Assembly: GCF_020882245.1 (NCBI RefSeq)
Contig: NC_083599.1
Location: 46,278,748-46,342,747 of the forward strand
DNA: 64,000 nt
Origin: Rhopalosiphum padi
Lineage: Eukaryota; Arthropoda; Insecta; Hemiptera; Aphididae
Direction: 5' to 3'
The translations under genes were made by a program, and so were the position numbers. Position 1 is the stretch's first letter. Every line of letters begins with the position of its first letter. Shown here piece after piece: positions 49,112-62,400 of the stretch. The notes beneath the pieces were generated by a model. The model saw nothing but the letters and a program-made list of their open reading frames with translations. It searched no databases and was not told where the DNA came from.

Positions 49112-49596
49112 CAAGGCTTGTAACTAACGAATTAAAATTTAAAATTAAGATAAAACGTTAAGTTAATTATCTCATTACCTTTTTTTAAAATTAACTTTTA
49201 ACTTAATAAGTTTATTTATTTTTATAATTAACGTGTTAACTTCGAGTTAATTTTATTCAAAAGTATCTTAATCAAGCTAATTTTCGTCCAAAGAATAATG
49301 CAGAATTTTACGATTTATTTTAGAAAATTAGGTTTTTTGATAGCCAGATAGTACTTAGATTTATCATTTTAAATTTCCCAGTAATTTTCTTGAGCGTAAA
49401 GAAAAACTATAAAATAATATTATGTGTCTGGAATTTTTATTTTTGCAAATTAGAAAATTTTAATTATAAATTATGTTGTTACTTTATTTTCAAAGTTTAC
49501 GAAAAAATTATGAGAAACTTTACTAAACTTGACTTCATTATTTTAAAATATCATAATTTAAGGAGTTAAAAAAAATCATTTATTTGCCCATCCTTG
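49112..49596. mobile_element. candidate hAT-like non-autonomous element downstream of effector copy A
   Basis: The left end CAAGGCTTGTAACTAACG and the inverted right end CAAGGATGGGCAAATAAATG share a short hAT-like terminus. The interior is dispersed repeat R (inverted relative to 38880-39170). No 8-bp duplication was found. The same sequence is in the right arm at about 59810-60310. Confidence 0.4.
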
Positions 49597-50071
49597 CGTT
49601 ATGTAAGATCTAATCTAGTTTTTTATCATTGTTTTTAGAAAAGAGATATTTGACTGCAACAGAATGGTGCAAAAAGAAAACAAATGGCCAATGAGACTGA
49701 ATAAAATACACCGTATCATGAATACTATAGAACCTGGATAGTTCAATTGTTATTTAATTTAATTAATACCCTTTAATTGTATTTTAAATTCTTTAAGATT
49801 AAAAGGAAACTGAGGAACTCGATTTTAATGTATTAATTATTTCAAGTAAAAGTCGTCATTCGAAATTATTTATTTATTATATTATTTTATTATTTATTAT
49901 AACAGGTATAGCAAATCTGTGCCCCATTAAAGTGTCCTTTCTGGTTATTCTCTGTTATGACTATTATTATTATTTCGAATATTTTTCATGTTTTACCGGA
50001 TTTTAAGACTTTTCCTACGTTTTTCGAGTCTGTTTTGTCTGCGTTTGTATAGCGCGCGTCTTTTTCTAGCC

Positions 50072-51040
50072 TTACGAATACGGTTTTATATATGGTGTTG
50101 TGTTATTGAAGAATCCACATGGCCCGTGGATCATATTATATTTTCTGATGACATTATTCAAAATTGGATCTTCTTGTTTATTAAGTAACTTAACACAAAT
50201 GTCATTATCAATATCATTGACCCATATTTCTGCTTGGAGCCAAAATAACAGATGATTTTGGGGCAAGCCAAATTTAATTTATTGATTGCCTTTTTACCTT
50301 AAAATTGAAAATTCAAAAAATAATTTTAGGGTACATACATATCGATAATATACTGATTACGTACTTATGAATTACTATTATTCCCGGTGATAACGAAGTA
50401 TATTATTTGAGATTTCTATAATTTGAAGTTGATGTGAATAAAAATTCATCGTAGAAACAGTTTTTCTTAAAGGAATCGTGTTACTGGATCGAATTGTTAC
50501 ACGTCAATTGAATAATCATTTTCTAAACACGACAGAATATTAGGGGATACTGCAATGCGTCATATGATCAATGTATTTCACTTACTCGAGTTAACGCGTC
50601 ATCTCGAAAGAATCAATTTGTCGTAATGAAAAACAGATATTGATCGATTGAACAATATTTTCTTCACTATCGGAATTATCTAGATCTTTATTTTCAAAAA
50701 TATCATCAAAATTAAAATTATCATCATAAATATTATTAACATAACCACTACCATTGCCAAACGTATATTGGTACTATTAACAATATCAAGATTATTAATA
50801 TTATTATCAGAACCACCAATGTCAAAACTTAGATTAATATTATTAACAATTACTCACTCACAGTGTCGTGATTAATTATATCATTACTACTAATATTGCG
50901 ATCATCGTTGTTAAATAGTTGTCTATTGCCATTCTCTTTCGTACTTCGCTTAGGTGATCACCAATAAAATATATTTGCAAAAACTTTGGTTCATTAGATG
51001 ATGCGTTGCGAAATATCCGTTTTCTTCCGCAGAATCATCG
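50072..51040 (-). pseudogene. Helitron replicase/helicase remnant, left arm
   Basis: Minus-strand pieces match the Helitron_like_N region: near 50266-50072 HLLFWLQAEIWVNDIDNDIC, KQEDPILNN and the signature MIHGPCGFFNN. Upstream, at about 50430-50600, are remains of the region that in the right arm reads HWSYDALQYPLIFC. At 50640-50905 is an Asp/Asn-rich low-complexity stretch. The central part between these blocks, with the catalytic HUH and Tyr motifs, is deleted. The same deletion is in the right arm, so decay preceded the inverted duplication. Confidence 0.75.
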
Positions 51041-51043
51041 ATG

Positions 51044-51299
51044 TTACTTTATTGCAACAATTGTAATCGTGATCGTCGTCATCGAAGGCCATGGGCGATG
51101 TGTAGACATTTTAAGATAAGATAAGATAAATAAGAAAAATCCAATAATATCAATAATAATATAACATATTATAACATTATATAGGGTGAATTTAAAGTTA
51201 ATATTGTGTTTATACGCAATTTTTCGACCACGGCGAATTGTCTCTACGGCAAAACGGCTCACGACTAAATGGGCACGGCGAAATGTCCCATTTCGATCA
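51044..51299. other. junction segment with CGCCGTG-like repeats
   Basis: Between the Helitron remnant and the older inverted fragment. On the minus strand the phrases ACATTTCGCCGTGCCC, GTTTTGCCGTAG and CAATTCGCCGTGG recur within about 80 bases, which looks like a transposon terminus, but no partner end was found. Confidence 0.35.
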
Positions 51300-51700
51300 T
51301 CAGGGGCCGCTGGTGGAAAATATATTAAAAGTTAAAAATTAAAGAAGTGGAGACTAAATGTTGTACTTGCATAATTGCATAGACCATATTACATGGATAT
51401 AGTTTGTTAATATTATATATGGACAATATGGTATGATTAGACGGGGAACCGAAGATGAAATGTAAATGTTGTATGAAAAAATTGTAAAATATATTATATA
51501 CTAATATATGTCTTACCAATGCACTCTAAAAAAAAGAAATTGAAAAGAAATTAATGTCATTAAAAATACTTATAAATAAAAATTGTTAATATGTATTTGT
51601 AATATTTTATATTATCACTGGGGATTAACGAATTAAAAAGTAAAACGTTAAGCTAATTAACTCATTACTTTTTTTTCAAAGTTAACTTTTAACCCGCCAT
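51300..51700 (-). repeat. third copy of the effector intron/microexon block (inverted)
   Basis: Read on the minus strand, this follows 39080-39490 collinearly: end of repeat R, T-rich acceptor tract, the 9-base exon and following intron (ACCATATTGTCCATATATAA shared). Confidence 0.85.
51517..51525 (-). pseudogene. orphan 9-base microexon of a third bicycle-like copy
   Basis: AGTGCATTG preceded by TTTCTTTTTTTTAG and followed by GTAAGA. It matches ACTGCATTG (39258-39266) of copy A and would encode (E)CI in phase 1, keeping the key Cys. No other exon of this copy was found; the Helitron boundary cuts it off downstream. It is therefore a gene fragment, although its splice signals are intact. Confidence 0.6.
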
Positions 51701-52239
51701 AAGCAGCTTCAGTATTATCGACCATCAATTTTTTTTATATTTTGAATAATATTTATTTAGAACAACTTATATTCTCGTCGACTTCAATACCTTTTTTCCT
51801 ACCTATACAATAAAGTAGTTTTGTTCTGAATGTTCTGATTTTATATATTGTGTACACGGAATAATACTATTAATGAATACTCTATCGGTCGAAATAATCG
51901 ATACCACTACCTAACCAAGGTTTTTAATATATATAACAATAAAATGCAAACATATTTAATTTAGGTAGAATTCTATTCAATAATATTGTAAACATCTCTT
52001 GTTGGCTTTACAAATGTTAATTAAAATGTATGTGGTCTATTTATTATGTCAAAATTTATCATTTTGTAGAGGTGATGATCGAGTGACATCGACACGGTCA
52101 TTACTGAATGCAGTCTTTTAATAAAGTTTTAATATTAATATTAATATTCTTACGTTATTTTTGTGTACGCTTGAATTTGTCGGCGTATACGATACAAAAA
52201 ATATTATAATAATAATATAGGTACTAAATCAACGTTCTT
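51701..52239. other. AT-rich segment, nothing recognised
   Basis: It lies between parts of the older inverted copy. I looked for an inverted match to effector exon 1 and found none. Confidence 0.4.
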
Positions 52240-54840
52240 CTTGTAAGACGTATGTAAATAAAATACGCCTGTTATGAATTGTATTTGATTCTAAAATCAA
52301 ACATATCAACGAACACATTTGACAAAATTTCTATTATTATTACTCAATATATTTTTACGATGAAATCGTTTAAGACAATTTTTAGACAATCTGAATTATT
52401 TATAAAGTTCCCAATAAACGTATAAATTTTAAATAGAACATTAATTAAAACTTAAAATAAAGGTGCTCATTAAATTGTATTTTAATAAACGTTTATAAAC
52501 CTTATACTAAACATCATTTGAACCAATTTTTAAGATTTGATAACACGTTATACTGTAAGGTTTAATTCAACATTACACCACCATTCCTATACTTAATTCA
52601 ACATTATAATATACATTTTAAGTCCAACATCATACCAAAATATTTAAGGAACTTTGCACTTCTATGTTGAATTCGAAGTAAATCATCAAGCTGTTAACAA
52701 CATTGCATTTTTAGGTTAAATCCAATATTAGTTTAAATCTGTGATCTTACTTATAATATATTTTTTAAATAAACTACATAGGTACACATTTTAATAACAG
52801 AAAAAGCGGTTTATTCAAAATTAAAAGTAAATTATTTAATACAGATAGGTAGGTAATTGTTTTTTTATGGCACTATACTATTGCTGCATTTTCTAATTTT
52901 CATTTAAGCGAAATGGTGCTTGAATAAGCATATACTTAATAGCATCGTCATAACTCATATGTATACCATAAACATCGACAATCCATTGGTTTTAGTTAAG
53001 AATTTCGTTATATAATATATTGGTTAAAATTTTACTTAAAATTTATTATATGTTGTACAACATTAGCAAAATCAATAAATTATTGTTTTTTTATACTTAT
53101 TTTTATATCGATGAGGTTAAAAATATAAGTAACTATATAATATGTAGTATAGTGTATAATTATTACTAAGGTATAAATAAAAATAATTAATAAAATAAAT
53201 CCCTTTTGGATTCTTTGCCTTTAACTAATATTAATAATAATAATGGGTAATAATTTATAAGAACAATATATAACATATAAAGATTTCACTTTAACATAAA
53301 AGTTTAAATAATAAATATGCAAAATGCACGGCCCTTATGGTTGCTTGTCAGTTAAAAATAAAATTGTTTTTAGACTATCTTCACAGTGATAAGATTGTCA
53401 GACTTTGGATGGTTTGATTTTATAGCATTAAAATTATTATTATCACCTCTAGAAATGTGTCGGAAAACTTTTACAAAGTTCAAACTTTTAAAAATGTTAT
53501 ACTATTATTCAAAATTAATATCTATATGAAAAATACAAATTACGAGTACTAAAATTCTCAGTCGGTGCACTTATAACTTTATAACATCAAGTAAGGTGCT
53601 TACTTGGTGTTATAAATTTAAAAATTTTAAATATATTAAAAATGTTTAAACTGTGATATTTATTTATTAACAACTAAGTACTCATTGCAGCCTAGATATT
53701 ATAAAAATAATGGGTTTAAAAAGTCGTGTATGAACAAATAATATACATTTACGAATTATTTTTGATTCTAAAAAAAAAAAAATATCAACTAACATATTTG
53801 ACCTTATTTATTAAATATTTCTAATTGTATTTAACTTTGAACCAGCAAAATTTTTTTTGTTTATTGTAATACATCGTACCAACTTCAATTTTCCGTAAGC
53901 ACTTAAAAGTCGTACAATTGTGACTATTTAACAGTATATTACACCTGGACTGTAGGGTTCTCACTTAAAATCATTTTTAAAATGGTAGCCAATCTCTTGT
54001 TGGTAACTTATTGATTTATAATTAAGATTATAAATGTACAACAATCTGATCGTTTAATGTAATACAAATTAATAATCTAACTTAATAATAGTGTAAGTAC
54101 GAGGCACCTAATTATAATGTGTACTTAACCTATGGAAACCAATTATATACAAAAAATAAATCAAATAATATATGTATTATCATCTCAAAATCTGTATGGA
54201 AGCACATATTTCAAACACGGATGTTGGAAAATTCTTTCGTAGTGGGTCTCTACATCATAAAACAAAACTACCTAATGATCAAATTTCATACTTATATACG
54301 TATTCAGCGGTATCGGCTAAGCGATTATGAACCAGACAGTCAGTCACAAGAAATTCAGACAAGTTGTTATGTATATATATATTTATACATTATATTTAAA
54401 TGTATACTACTATAGAATGCCAACATATAGAAACGTATTTACCCTACGACCTAAGTGTAACTATCTCTACACCGATATTGACGACCGTTGATCATCGATC
54501 AATATTATTATTAGTGCTGTGTACAAACATTCATCGATTACGATCACTTTATTTCATAATTCTTCTATAATTTTCGAACAAAATAAACTTCATAATATTT
54601 AGATATTTTTGCGAGACTCGTCTATTCGTCGTTCGTTTTTATATTATTAAAATTAAAGTACCTGTTTAATAATAATATTTAGTATTTTTTTAAACTTACT
54701 TTATTAATTCTCTCTATAAATAAATTTTATATTTTAAATTGACAGAGCGTCTCATAGTTGATTGCTTCGGCGCGGAACTGTTCATAGACATTATAATAGA
54801 CAATCATAATAGTTGTAATTAGTTATAACTTATAAAGTTA
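52240..54840. repeat. older inverted duplication, right copy
   Basis: Inverted match to 31610-36080 (see there). It contains an extra stretch at about 54420-54790 not present in the left copy. With 51300-51700 it forms the 5' flank and first part of a third effector gene copy on the minus strand. Confidence 0.7.
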
Positions 54841-54844
54841 TAGC

Positions 54845-55740
54845 TAGAGGTCGGATTTTTATGATTTTACATATTTGTTCCTATAGTGTATTCAGTTAAA
54901 TGGGAGTATTGGAGTAAGATATCTTTGCAATTCATAAGACACGGAATTCATAGAAAAAATTTATTTTGCATAAAATAGCATATTTCAGGGGTTAGAGAAT
55001 ATTTGAGAATATTTCACGTATATCGGCATATTTACTATACAATTTATTTTTGGGTTCTAATATAAATTAATCATCAGATATTCGCCTTACCGATGACGAT
55101 AGCACACAGGTTATTTCGTTAACTGTCACAAGTATTTAGTCGTCCGTACCGGTGCGTGTTGATATTATATAATATATAACGTCTATAATATACAAATATG
55201 CCAAAAAATTCAAGCAGCTTAAAAAGTTTATTGTCTCAATGGATTTCGTCGTACAATAACCAACAAACGATTTTCACGACAGATGGTACGACAATTTTTT
55301 GTCAAGTTTGTGAAAAAAATATTCTATGCACCAAAAAGTCACAGGTAATACAACATGCAAATACGACTATACATAAAAATGGTTTAAAATGTAAATTAAA
55401 TACTTCGTAAAAATAATTATTTTTATTAGAAGCTACTCCCAATGAAAACAATTTAAATGATTTTAACAAATATTTGTGTCTAGCCTTAGTAGCAGTTAAT
55501 ATACCTTGGTATAAAATGCAAGTACCTCAATTTCGCAAATTTTTAGAGGAATACACTGGAAAACATATTCCAGATGCAAGTGCGTTACAAAAAAATTATC
55601 TCGGGCCGTGCTACTATAATACGTTAACGGAAATTAAAAACTAAATTGGTAAAAATAATATTTGGATTGGTGTAGATGAAACTACAGATACAAACGGTCG
55701 TTACATTGCAAATTTTCTGGTGGGAATATTAAATATTTAA
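54845..55740 (+). mobile_element. hAT element remnant with left terminus
   Basis: It begins TAGAGGTCGGATTTTTATG, similar to the terminus at 12125. It holds a broken transposase N-terminus (55198-55738). The right end was not found. The inverted duplication to its left stops at about 54840, so this element lies exactly at that border. Confidence 0.5.
55198..55738 (+). pseudogene. hAT transposase N-terminus with BED-type finger (CGGBP1-like)
   Basis: Starts MPKNSSSLKSLLSQWISSYN. A BED-like finger follows: CQVCEKNILCTKKSQVIQH with H...H spacing typical of CGGBP1-like aphid hAT proteins. A stop at 55408 and a frameshift then lead into NIPWYKMQVPQFRKFLEEYT, GKHIPDASALQKNYL, another stop at about 55642, and IWIGVDETTDTNGRYIANFL, with the first catalytic Asp in GVDETTD. 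Two stops and loss of everything after it make this inactive. Confidence 0.75.
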
Positions 55741-57264
55741 TTTGATATTGATGAAATTTGATATTACTGTTAGTTTACAGCTTCAAAGTAAATCAGATAT
55801 TTTTAAAATGATATTTTTCAAAAGTCTGAGTATTTTTACCTATTATAGATAATTATATAGAACTCATTCATACTAATTATTAATTAAATTGAATAATAGA
55901 CAATATTTGAATAGTCTTGAAAAATATACTTAGGCATAAATGTTTTTGAAGAAAAATTCAACTTTATAGATTAGCTTAAAAAAATAATACTGCTTTTTTG
56001 TGACCGATATATAATAATTATTATTGTTGTTAAAATTTAGAATCAGCTTATGAACTATTGTTTTAATGTTTTATTAATTAATCATCACTTTTCAAGTTAA
56101 CATTATTTGTATGCATTGGGACATTTCCAATGAGAAAGATGTAAATCCATATCAGTTTCAGATTCGAATTTGTCAATTTGAAATTGAATGTAGTGATTTA
56201 ATTCTGTCGCATGCTTATTTTTATTATTTACTTTTCTTCTTCCAAATTATTGCTTACTTAATGATAATTTAATATTTAAAATTTAAATATATTTATATAT
56301 TAAATATTTTAATATTGTTCACTTCCCATCTTGTAATGCGTAAATATATTATTATAAAACTAATAATTGTTATTTATCTCTAATTAATTGTCTTCTCTGC
56401 ATTTACCTATAAAATCGTTATAGAAAATGATTATAATAATAATTTTGATTGAGTTATATATTAAATTATATTTTAAAAATGAAATATCTATTTCAGCCTG
56501 AAAACACTTATATATAATGTAGCTAATTTAAGTTTTTATCCCCCATTTTCTAAGTTTTCGATTCACTAATTAACTTCACGATAATTAAAATACTTAAAAA
56601 ATAGATAACCAGTTTCGCTGTTCAGTAAACATAATTATTGTTATTTCTTTCCAAATAAATACTATAATTAAGTATTTTGAAGTATTATTAGGCTGATATA
56701 AATATTTCATTATTGAAAGTGAAACAATTAATTTTTTTTTTTAATTTTAATGAATTGACAATAAGTAGATCACTACCCTATATCATATATTATTATAATA
56801 ACTGAATTATTACCCGGCTTCACCTGTATGTAGTTTTTGATTTCTCTAAATGAAAATAATTTTTTAAATGAAAGAATATATCACGGAGAAGGTTCCTGTT
56901 GTCTAAGTTAGTAAACAACCGAGTTCTATATTTATTAAAAGAACCGTATATATTTAGGTATACAATTTACATGTTTCAGTTTTCGATTTTATATATTATA
57001 AGAAGAAAATGTGTGGCCCGCGGGTTTTAGCTTACTGCAGCCTGACCTTTTTGTCCGTCAAATGTGTTTGATATCGGCTTGTAGATATAAATTGTTCCGA
57101 GAAGTATATCGATAAAAATAATCTTGGGCATTGCCCGTACACCAACAATATGTATACCGAATATTCGTATAATAGAATTTGCCTGTTATGCACTAGCGGC
57201 GATTCGGTGTCGGTAGCTAGCAGCTACTATATACTCATGTCTCATACAATCACTAAGTAAGAAG
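55741..57264. other. AT-rich spacer between the inverted arms
   Basis: No gene or clear repeat ends. It holds a few GC-richer phrases near 57000-57240 (GGCCCGCGGGTTTTAG, GGCGATTCGGTGTCGGTAGC) without coding support. Confidence 0.4.
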
Positions 57265-57620
57265 TTTGATCTATCGTTTTTATCTCAGTTTATTGTGATT
57301 TTCCCAGTGACATTTGCTGATAAATTTGTCGTATTTTTCTTTCCACAAATATTTTTGAATTGTTGTTTTTTTATTATTATCTATGACACAAATTGTGTCA
57401 CACAATGAAAAGAAAACGTAATATAGGTCGTTCAACATAATATAACGCTAAACAGCGGGGTAGTATGTATATATTAGTAATAATGATATAATTCATCACG
57501 ACAGTGGTGGCGTAATTGTTAATAGGTAATATTAATATAAGTTTAGATAATAGTAGGTAGTAGTTCTGATAATAATATTAATAATGATAATAATACGAAT
57601 TAATAACCTAAATTAATACA
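57265..57620 (+). pseudogene. Helitron replicase 5' end, tandem copy 1
   Basis: The sequence from ATCGTTTTTATCTCA to the start MKRKRNIGRST and the Asp/Asn-rich tail recurs at 58235-58640. This copy has an extra run after GRST and no downstream Rep domain in frame. Confidence 0.65.
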
Positions 57621-57690
57621 GTGTACTCTCGGTTATCTGCGGAATAGAGCATCCACGGATAAGCGAATTCCACAGGTAATCCGAAAAATT
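57619..57690. mobile_element. single pogo/Tigger-like terminus
   Basis: CAGTGTACTCTCGGTTATC preceded by TA, followed by GCGAATTCCACAGGTAATCC, resembles a pogo-type terminal repeat. No matching right end found, so it is a fragment. Confidence 0.4.
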
Positions 57691-57844
57691 AAAATTACGA
57701 ACTAAACGTATCAACCATTACCAAAAATTATTAATATGTATTAAACAAGCGTATTTTATTTTACGTCGGTATCCAGTGATTGGCTATCACAACCCAATTA
57801 AACCGATAATTATGGTTATGTATAATGTAAAGATATTTATTTTG

Positions 57845-58185
57845 TTTTGTATACATAAAGGTATATGTAGATGATTCCTCGGAAGACAACGGATATTCCG
57901 CAACGCATCATATAATGAACCAAAGTTTTTGCAAATATATTTTATGGGTTGATCACATAAGCGAAGTACGAATGCGAATGGCTATAGAGAGCTATTATAC
58001 GATTTGCGATATTTATTAAAGCGTCATAATCCTTACGTTCGTAGCTTTAAAAGTGCCATTGACAAAATGCCATATGATTAGGAAGATTTTAAAGTCATTA
58101 TTCGAGGAGACCGTGTGCCTCAAAGGCTCAAACTGAATACCGTGGTCGTTACAATGCACACCAGTTTATTAATACCTGTAGATTT
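57845..58185 (+). pseudogene. Helitron replicase fragment
   Basis: It reads (with frameshifts) SATHHIMNQSFCKYIL, YLLKRHNPYVRSFKSAIDKM and DFKVIIRGDRVPQRLK. HNPYVRSF and the following FKVVIR-like block are standard upstream parts of the Helitron_like_N region. Its first 140 bases also match the inner end of the left arm (about 50905-51035). Confidence 0.65.
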
Positions 58186-58234
58186 TATTACAATAATAAG
58201 TTATATTGGTTTTTAAAACATTTCATAACCTCCA

Positions 58235-59435
58235 AGCTCCGTGTTCTATCGTTTTTATCTCATTTGATTGTGATTTTCCCAATGGCATTTGCTGATAAAT
58301 TTGTCGTTGTATTTTCTTTCCATAAATATTTTTGAATTGTTGTTTTTTTTTTATAATTATCGAAGACATAATGAAAAGAAAACGTAATATAGGTCGTTCA
58401 ACAATTAAGGCTAAAAAGCGGGGTCTTTCCAGGTTGTTGAGCCCTAACGGCGATGACAAACAATTTTATTAGATAACAACGATGATCGCAATATTAGTAG
58501 TAATGATATAATTAATCACGACACTGTGAGTGTGTAATTGTTAATAATATTAATATAAGTTTTGACATTGGTAGTTCTGATAATAATATTAATAATCTTG
58601 ATATTGTTAATAGTACCAATATACGTTTGGCAATGGTAGTGGTTATGTTAATAATATTAATGATGATAATTTTAATTTTGATGATATTTTTGAAAATAAA
58701 GATCTAGATGATTCTGATAGTGAAGAAAATGTTGTCCAACCGATCAATGTCTGTTTTCCATTACGATAAATTGATTATTTCGAGATGACGCTTTAACTCG
58801 AGTAAGTGAAACACATTGGTCTTATGACGCATTGCAGTATCCCCTAATATTCTGTCGTGTAGAAAAAGATTATTCAATTGAGGTGTGACCATTCGATCCA
58901 GTAACACGTTTCCTTTAAGAAAAACTGTTTCTGCGATAAATTTTTATTCATATAAACTTCAAATTTGAGATATCTCAAATAATATATACTTCTTTATTAC
59001 CGGGAATAACTTAATCAATATATTGTCGATATTAAGGTACTCTAAAATTATTTCTTGAGTTTTTAAAAGTTTATTGATTTAATTAACAAGGAGTAAATAT
59101 TTGGTGAAGTAAGATGCTATATGTATTATGTATACAATCGAAAAGAGGCTTGCCCCACGATCATCTTTTAGTTTGGTTCCAAGCGGAAGTATGGGCCAAT
59201 GATATTGATATTGATATTTGTGTTAAGTTACCTAATAAACAAGAAGATCCTATTTTGAATAAAATCATCAGAAAAAATATGATCCACGGGCCATGTGGAT
59301 TCTTCAATAACTCAACACCATGTATAAAACCGTATTCGTAAGGCTAGAAAAAGACGCGCGCTATACAAACGCAGACAAAACAGACTCGAAAAACGTAGGA
59401 AAAGTCTTAAAATCCGGTGAAACATGAAAAATATT
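58235..59435 (+). pseudogene. Helitron replicase/helicase remnant, right arm
   Basis: In order: start MKRKRNIGRSTIKAKKRG near 58370; Asp/Asn-rich stretch 58490-58740; THWSYDALQYPLIFC and DPVTRFPLRKTVSAINFYSY at 58810-58960; and, after a large deletion, SKRGLPHDHLLVWFQAEVWA, DIDICVKLPNKQEDPILNK and MIHGPCGFFNN at 59140-59310. RGLPH-HLL is the classic Helitron Rep motif. An Arg/Lys-rich frame follows at 59340-59420 (ARKRRALYKRRQNRLEKRR). Several stops and the missing centre make it inactive. Confidence 0.78.
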
Positions 59436-62400
59436 CGAAATAATAATAATAGTCATAACAGAGAATAACCAGAAAGGACACTTTAATGGGGCACAGATTT
59501 GCTATACCTGTTATAATAAATAATAAAATAATATAATAAATAAATAATTTCGAATGACGACTTTTACTTGAAATAATTAATACATTATAATCGAGTTCCT
59601 CAGTTTCCTTTTAATCTTAAAGAATTTAAAATACAATTAAAGGGTATTAATTAAATGAAATAACAATTGAACTATCCAGGTTCTATAGTATTCATGATAC
59701 GGTGTATTTTATTCAGTCTCATTGGCCATTTGTTTTCTTTTTGCACCATTCTGTTGCAGTCAAATATCTCTTTTCTAAAAACAATGATAAAAAACTAGAT
59801 TAGATCTTACATAACGCAAGGATGGGCAAATAAATGATTTTTTTTAACTCCTTAAATTAAGATATTTTAAAATAATGAAGTCAAGTTTAGTAAAGTTTCT
59901 CATAATTTTTTCGTAAACTTTGAAAATAAAGTAACAACATAATTTATAATTAAAATTTTCTAATTTGCAAAAATAAAAATTCCAGACACATAATATTATT
60001 TTATAGTTTTTCTTTACGCTCAAGAAAATAACTGGGAAATTTAAAATGATAAATCTAAGTACTATCTGGCTATCAAAAAACCTAATTTTCTAAAATAAAT
60101 CGTAAAATTCTGCATTATTCTTTGGACGAAAATTAGCTTGATTAAGATACTTTTGAATAAAATTAACTCGAAGTTAACACGTTAATTATAAAAATAAATA
60201 AACTTATTAAGTTAAAAGTTAATTTTAAAAAAAGGTAATGAGATAATTAACTTAACGTATTATCTTGATTTTAAATTTTAATTCGTTAATTACAAGCCTT
60301 GTGTAAAAGTATTTAAATATTTACTGTACAATATATATTGCCAGTTACATTGTTTTGTGAAATATAATACTATTAAAAATAAATAAGTTTAATTGACTGA
60401 TTAAATTATTGCATTGTTTATTATTGAATCTAATGTTTTGATTTAGATATCAATGCAAAAGTAGAGTATATATTAATTTAAATAAAGTTACAATTATTAG
60501 AATAGTCTATTCCATAATCAATGTTATAGAGTAATATTATATCGTTAATTTATTATTTATCTTAAAACTGATAACTACTATTAAGTATTATTATTGATTT
60601 GTATCAAAAATACGTACTTTTTTGCACTTTGCTAAAAATACCACTTAGATATAAATAATAACTTTTTCGAACACCTAAAACACAGAATCATATAAATTAA
60701 AATATTTGTTGTACTTTAATTCGTGTAACTATACTGTTGCCGATTCGACTTTTTTTTTCAACAATTTATTAATATAATAAATAATAGTAATGAACCAAAA
60801 ATAGAGGTTCTATAATTGTTAGTAGAATTATTTCAAGAATAGTTGAGAAAAATTTATTTTTTAAGTTTAATATATTCTGCTTTAGACTTTAATTTGTTCT
60901 TACCATTACCATATTGCATGAATTCATCATCTAATAATTGAAATAACATCAAATTTAGTGATACATTTTCAATGTCTAATATTGATATGGTTATATCAGA
61001 CATAAAAATAATATGTACAAGAAAAACTTTAAAGCTCAGATATTTGTAGTTTAATGAACGGTGGAGCAATTAGGATTTATAAATAAAACATTATTGTACA
61101 GCTTCAGAGAGAATGTTCATAACTCATAAGATATGGGAGAAAAAACACAGTTTAAGATTAGGATATAGATTATTAGGACACAACTCGTTTGCAACCAAAA
61201 AAAGTTCGTAAAATATAAACCCTAAGAAATTGTTGTAAAAATAAAATGTAAAAAGACCGATTCAATAATACAATAATAAGAAAAATATCTAATCATTTTC
61301 CCGAGTATTTATTCAAATTCAATTTTTATTATGGTTCATTCTCACCCACACACATACACAACATAGTATCATAACATTCTAACCACGGTCTGTGGTGGTT
61401 TGGATATACATATATACTTATCTATGGTAGGAGTCATTAAATGGCGTTCCACGAATAATAAATACTGTGTACTTTGAATTTTTATGGAACACAAGAATTT
61501 TCCAAATTCTTAATGTGGCCCGAGTAAAGTATTAATTGATAACCCCCTGCTCTATGCCATACAAATTCTCAGTAAAATCATATAGGAGAAATCAAAAACT
61601 TATACGAAGAAAATAATTTAGACTTATTTGGTTCTTTCTATATTTTTAATCATTTATTTTCTACAATTTCTGAGCTGTATTAATGATATATAAGTAAAAC
61701 CTATACAATATTAATTAATCAATAATTTAAGTTACATATTATATTATATGATAATTTTCTTACGATTTTCATATAATTTAATCATATTAGTGTATGGATT
61801 TTCAACTAAAAAATACATAATATTCATATTCTACAGATATTTAATGACTTTTTCTATATTATATATATTATATATGATGTTTTATTTGGATTAATCAAGG
61901 AATTTTTATCATACGATATAAATAATAAATAACTAAGTATTAAACTCACTAAAAAAACGATTTAATTTTATTGATTCTAAAAATGCATTATTTTAGAATT
62001 GTTATGTTGTACACAAACGCCATTAAGCACTATACTAATGGTAATGAATAACAAATTTAATAATAAAAGTTTATGTATTAGGCAGTTTGTTTATTATAAA
62101 AATATTTAGTAACATTGTTTGTCTTACTTTCACAATCTAAATGTATAAAATAATTGTAAATTAAATCACAATTTTCAGATTAATTGTATAGTAAATTACT
62201 ACCATATCCACCATATCAGTGAATCATATACTAATTTTAAATTAGGTATAATAGCTAAAATAATATTAGTATATTATATTATTATATTAGATTAAATAAA
62301 CGTAATTAATTGGTTATTATTATAAATCAAAAACTATTACAATTCTACAATAGTGTTATAATGGATAATTCACAGAACAAATATGATACTGTTATTTTAT

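Larger units (their letters stand above)
43469..50905. repeat. long inverted repeat, left arm
   Basis: This arm is the reverse complement of 58473-64000 over its whole length apart from the 1.77 kb retrotransposon at 43801-45571. Stretches compared by eye differ by roughly 1-2 per 100 bases. It contains effector exons 45654-48559, a dispersed repeat and a Helitron remnant. The pairing reaches the right window edge, so the arm may extend left of 43469. Confidence 0.92.
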
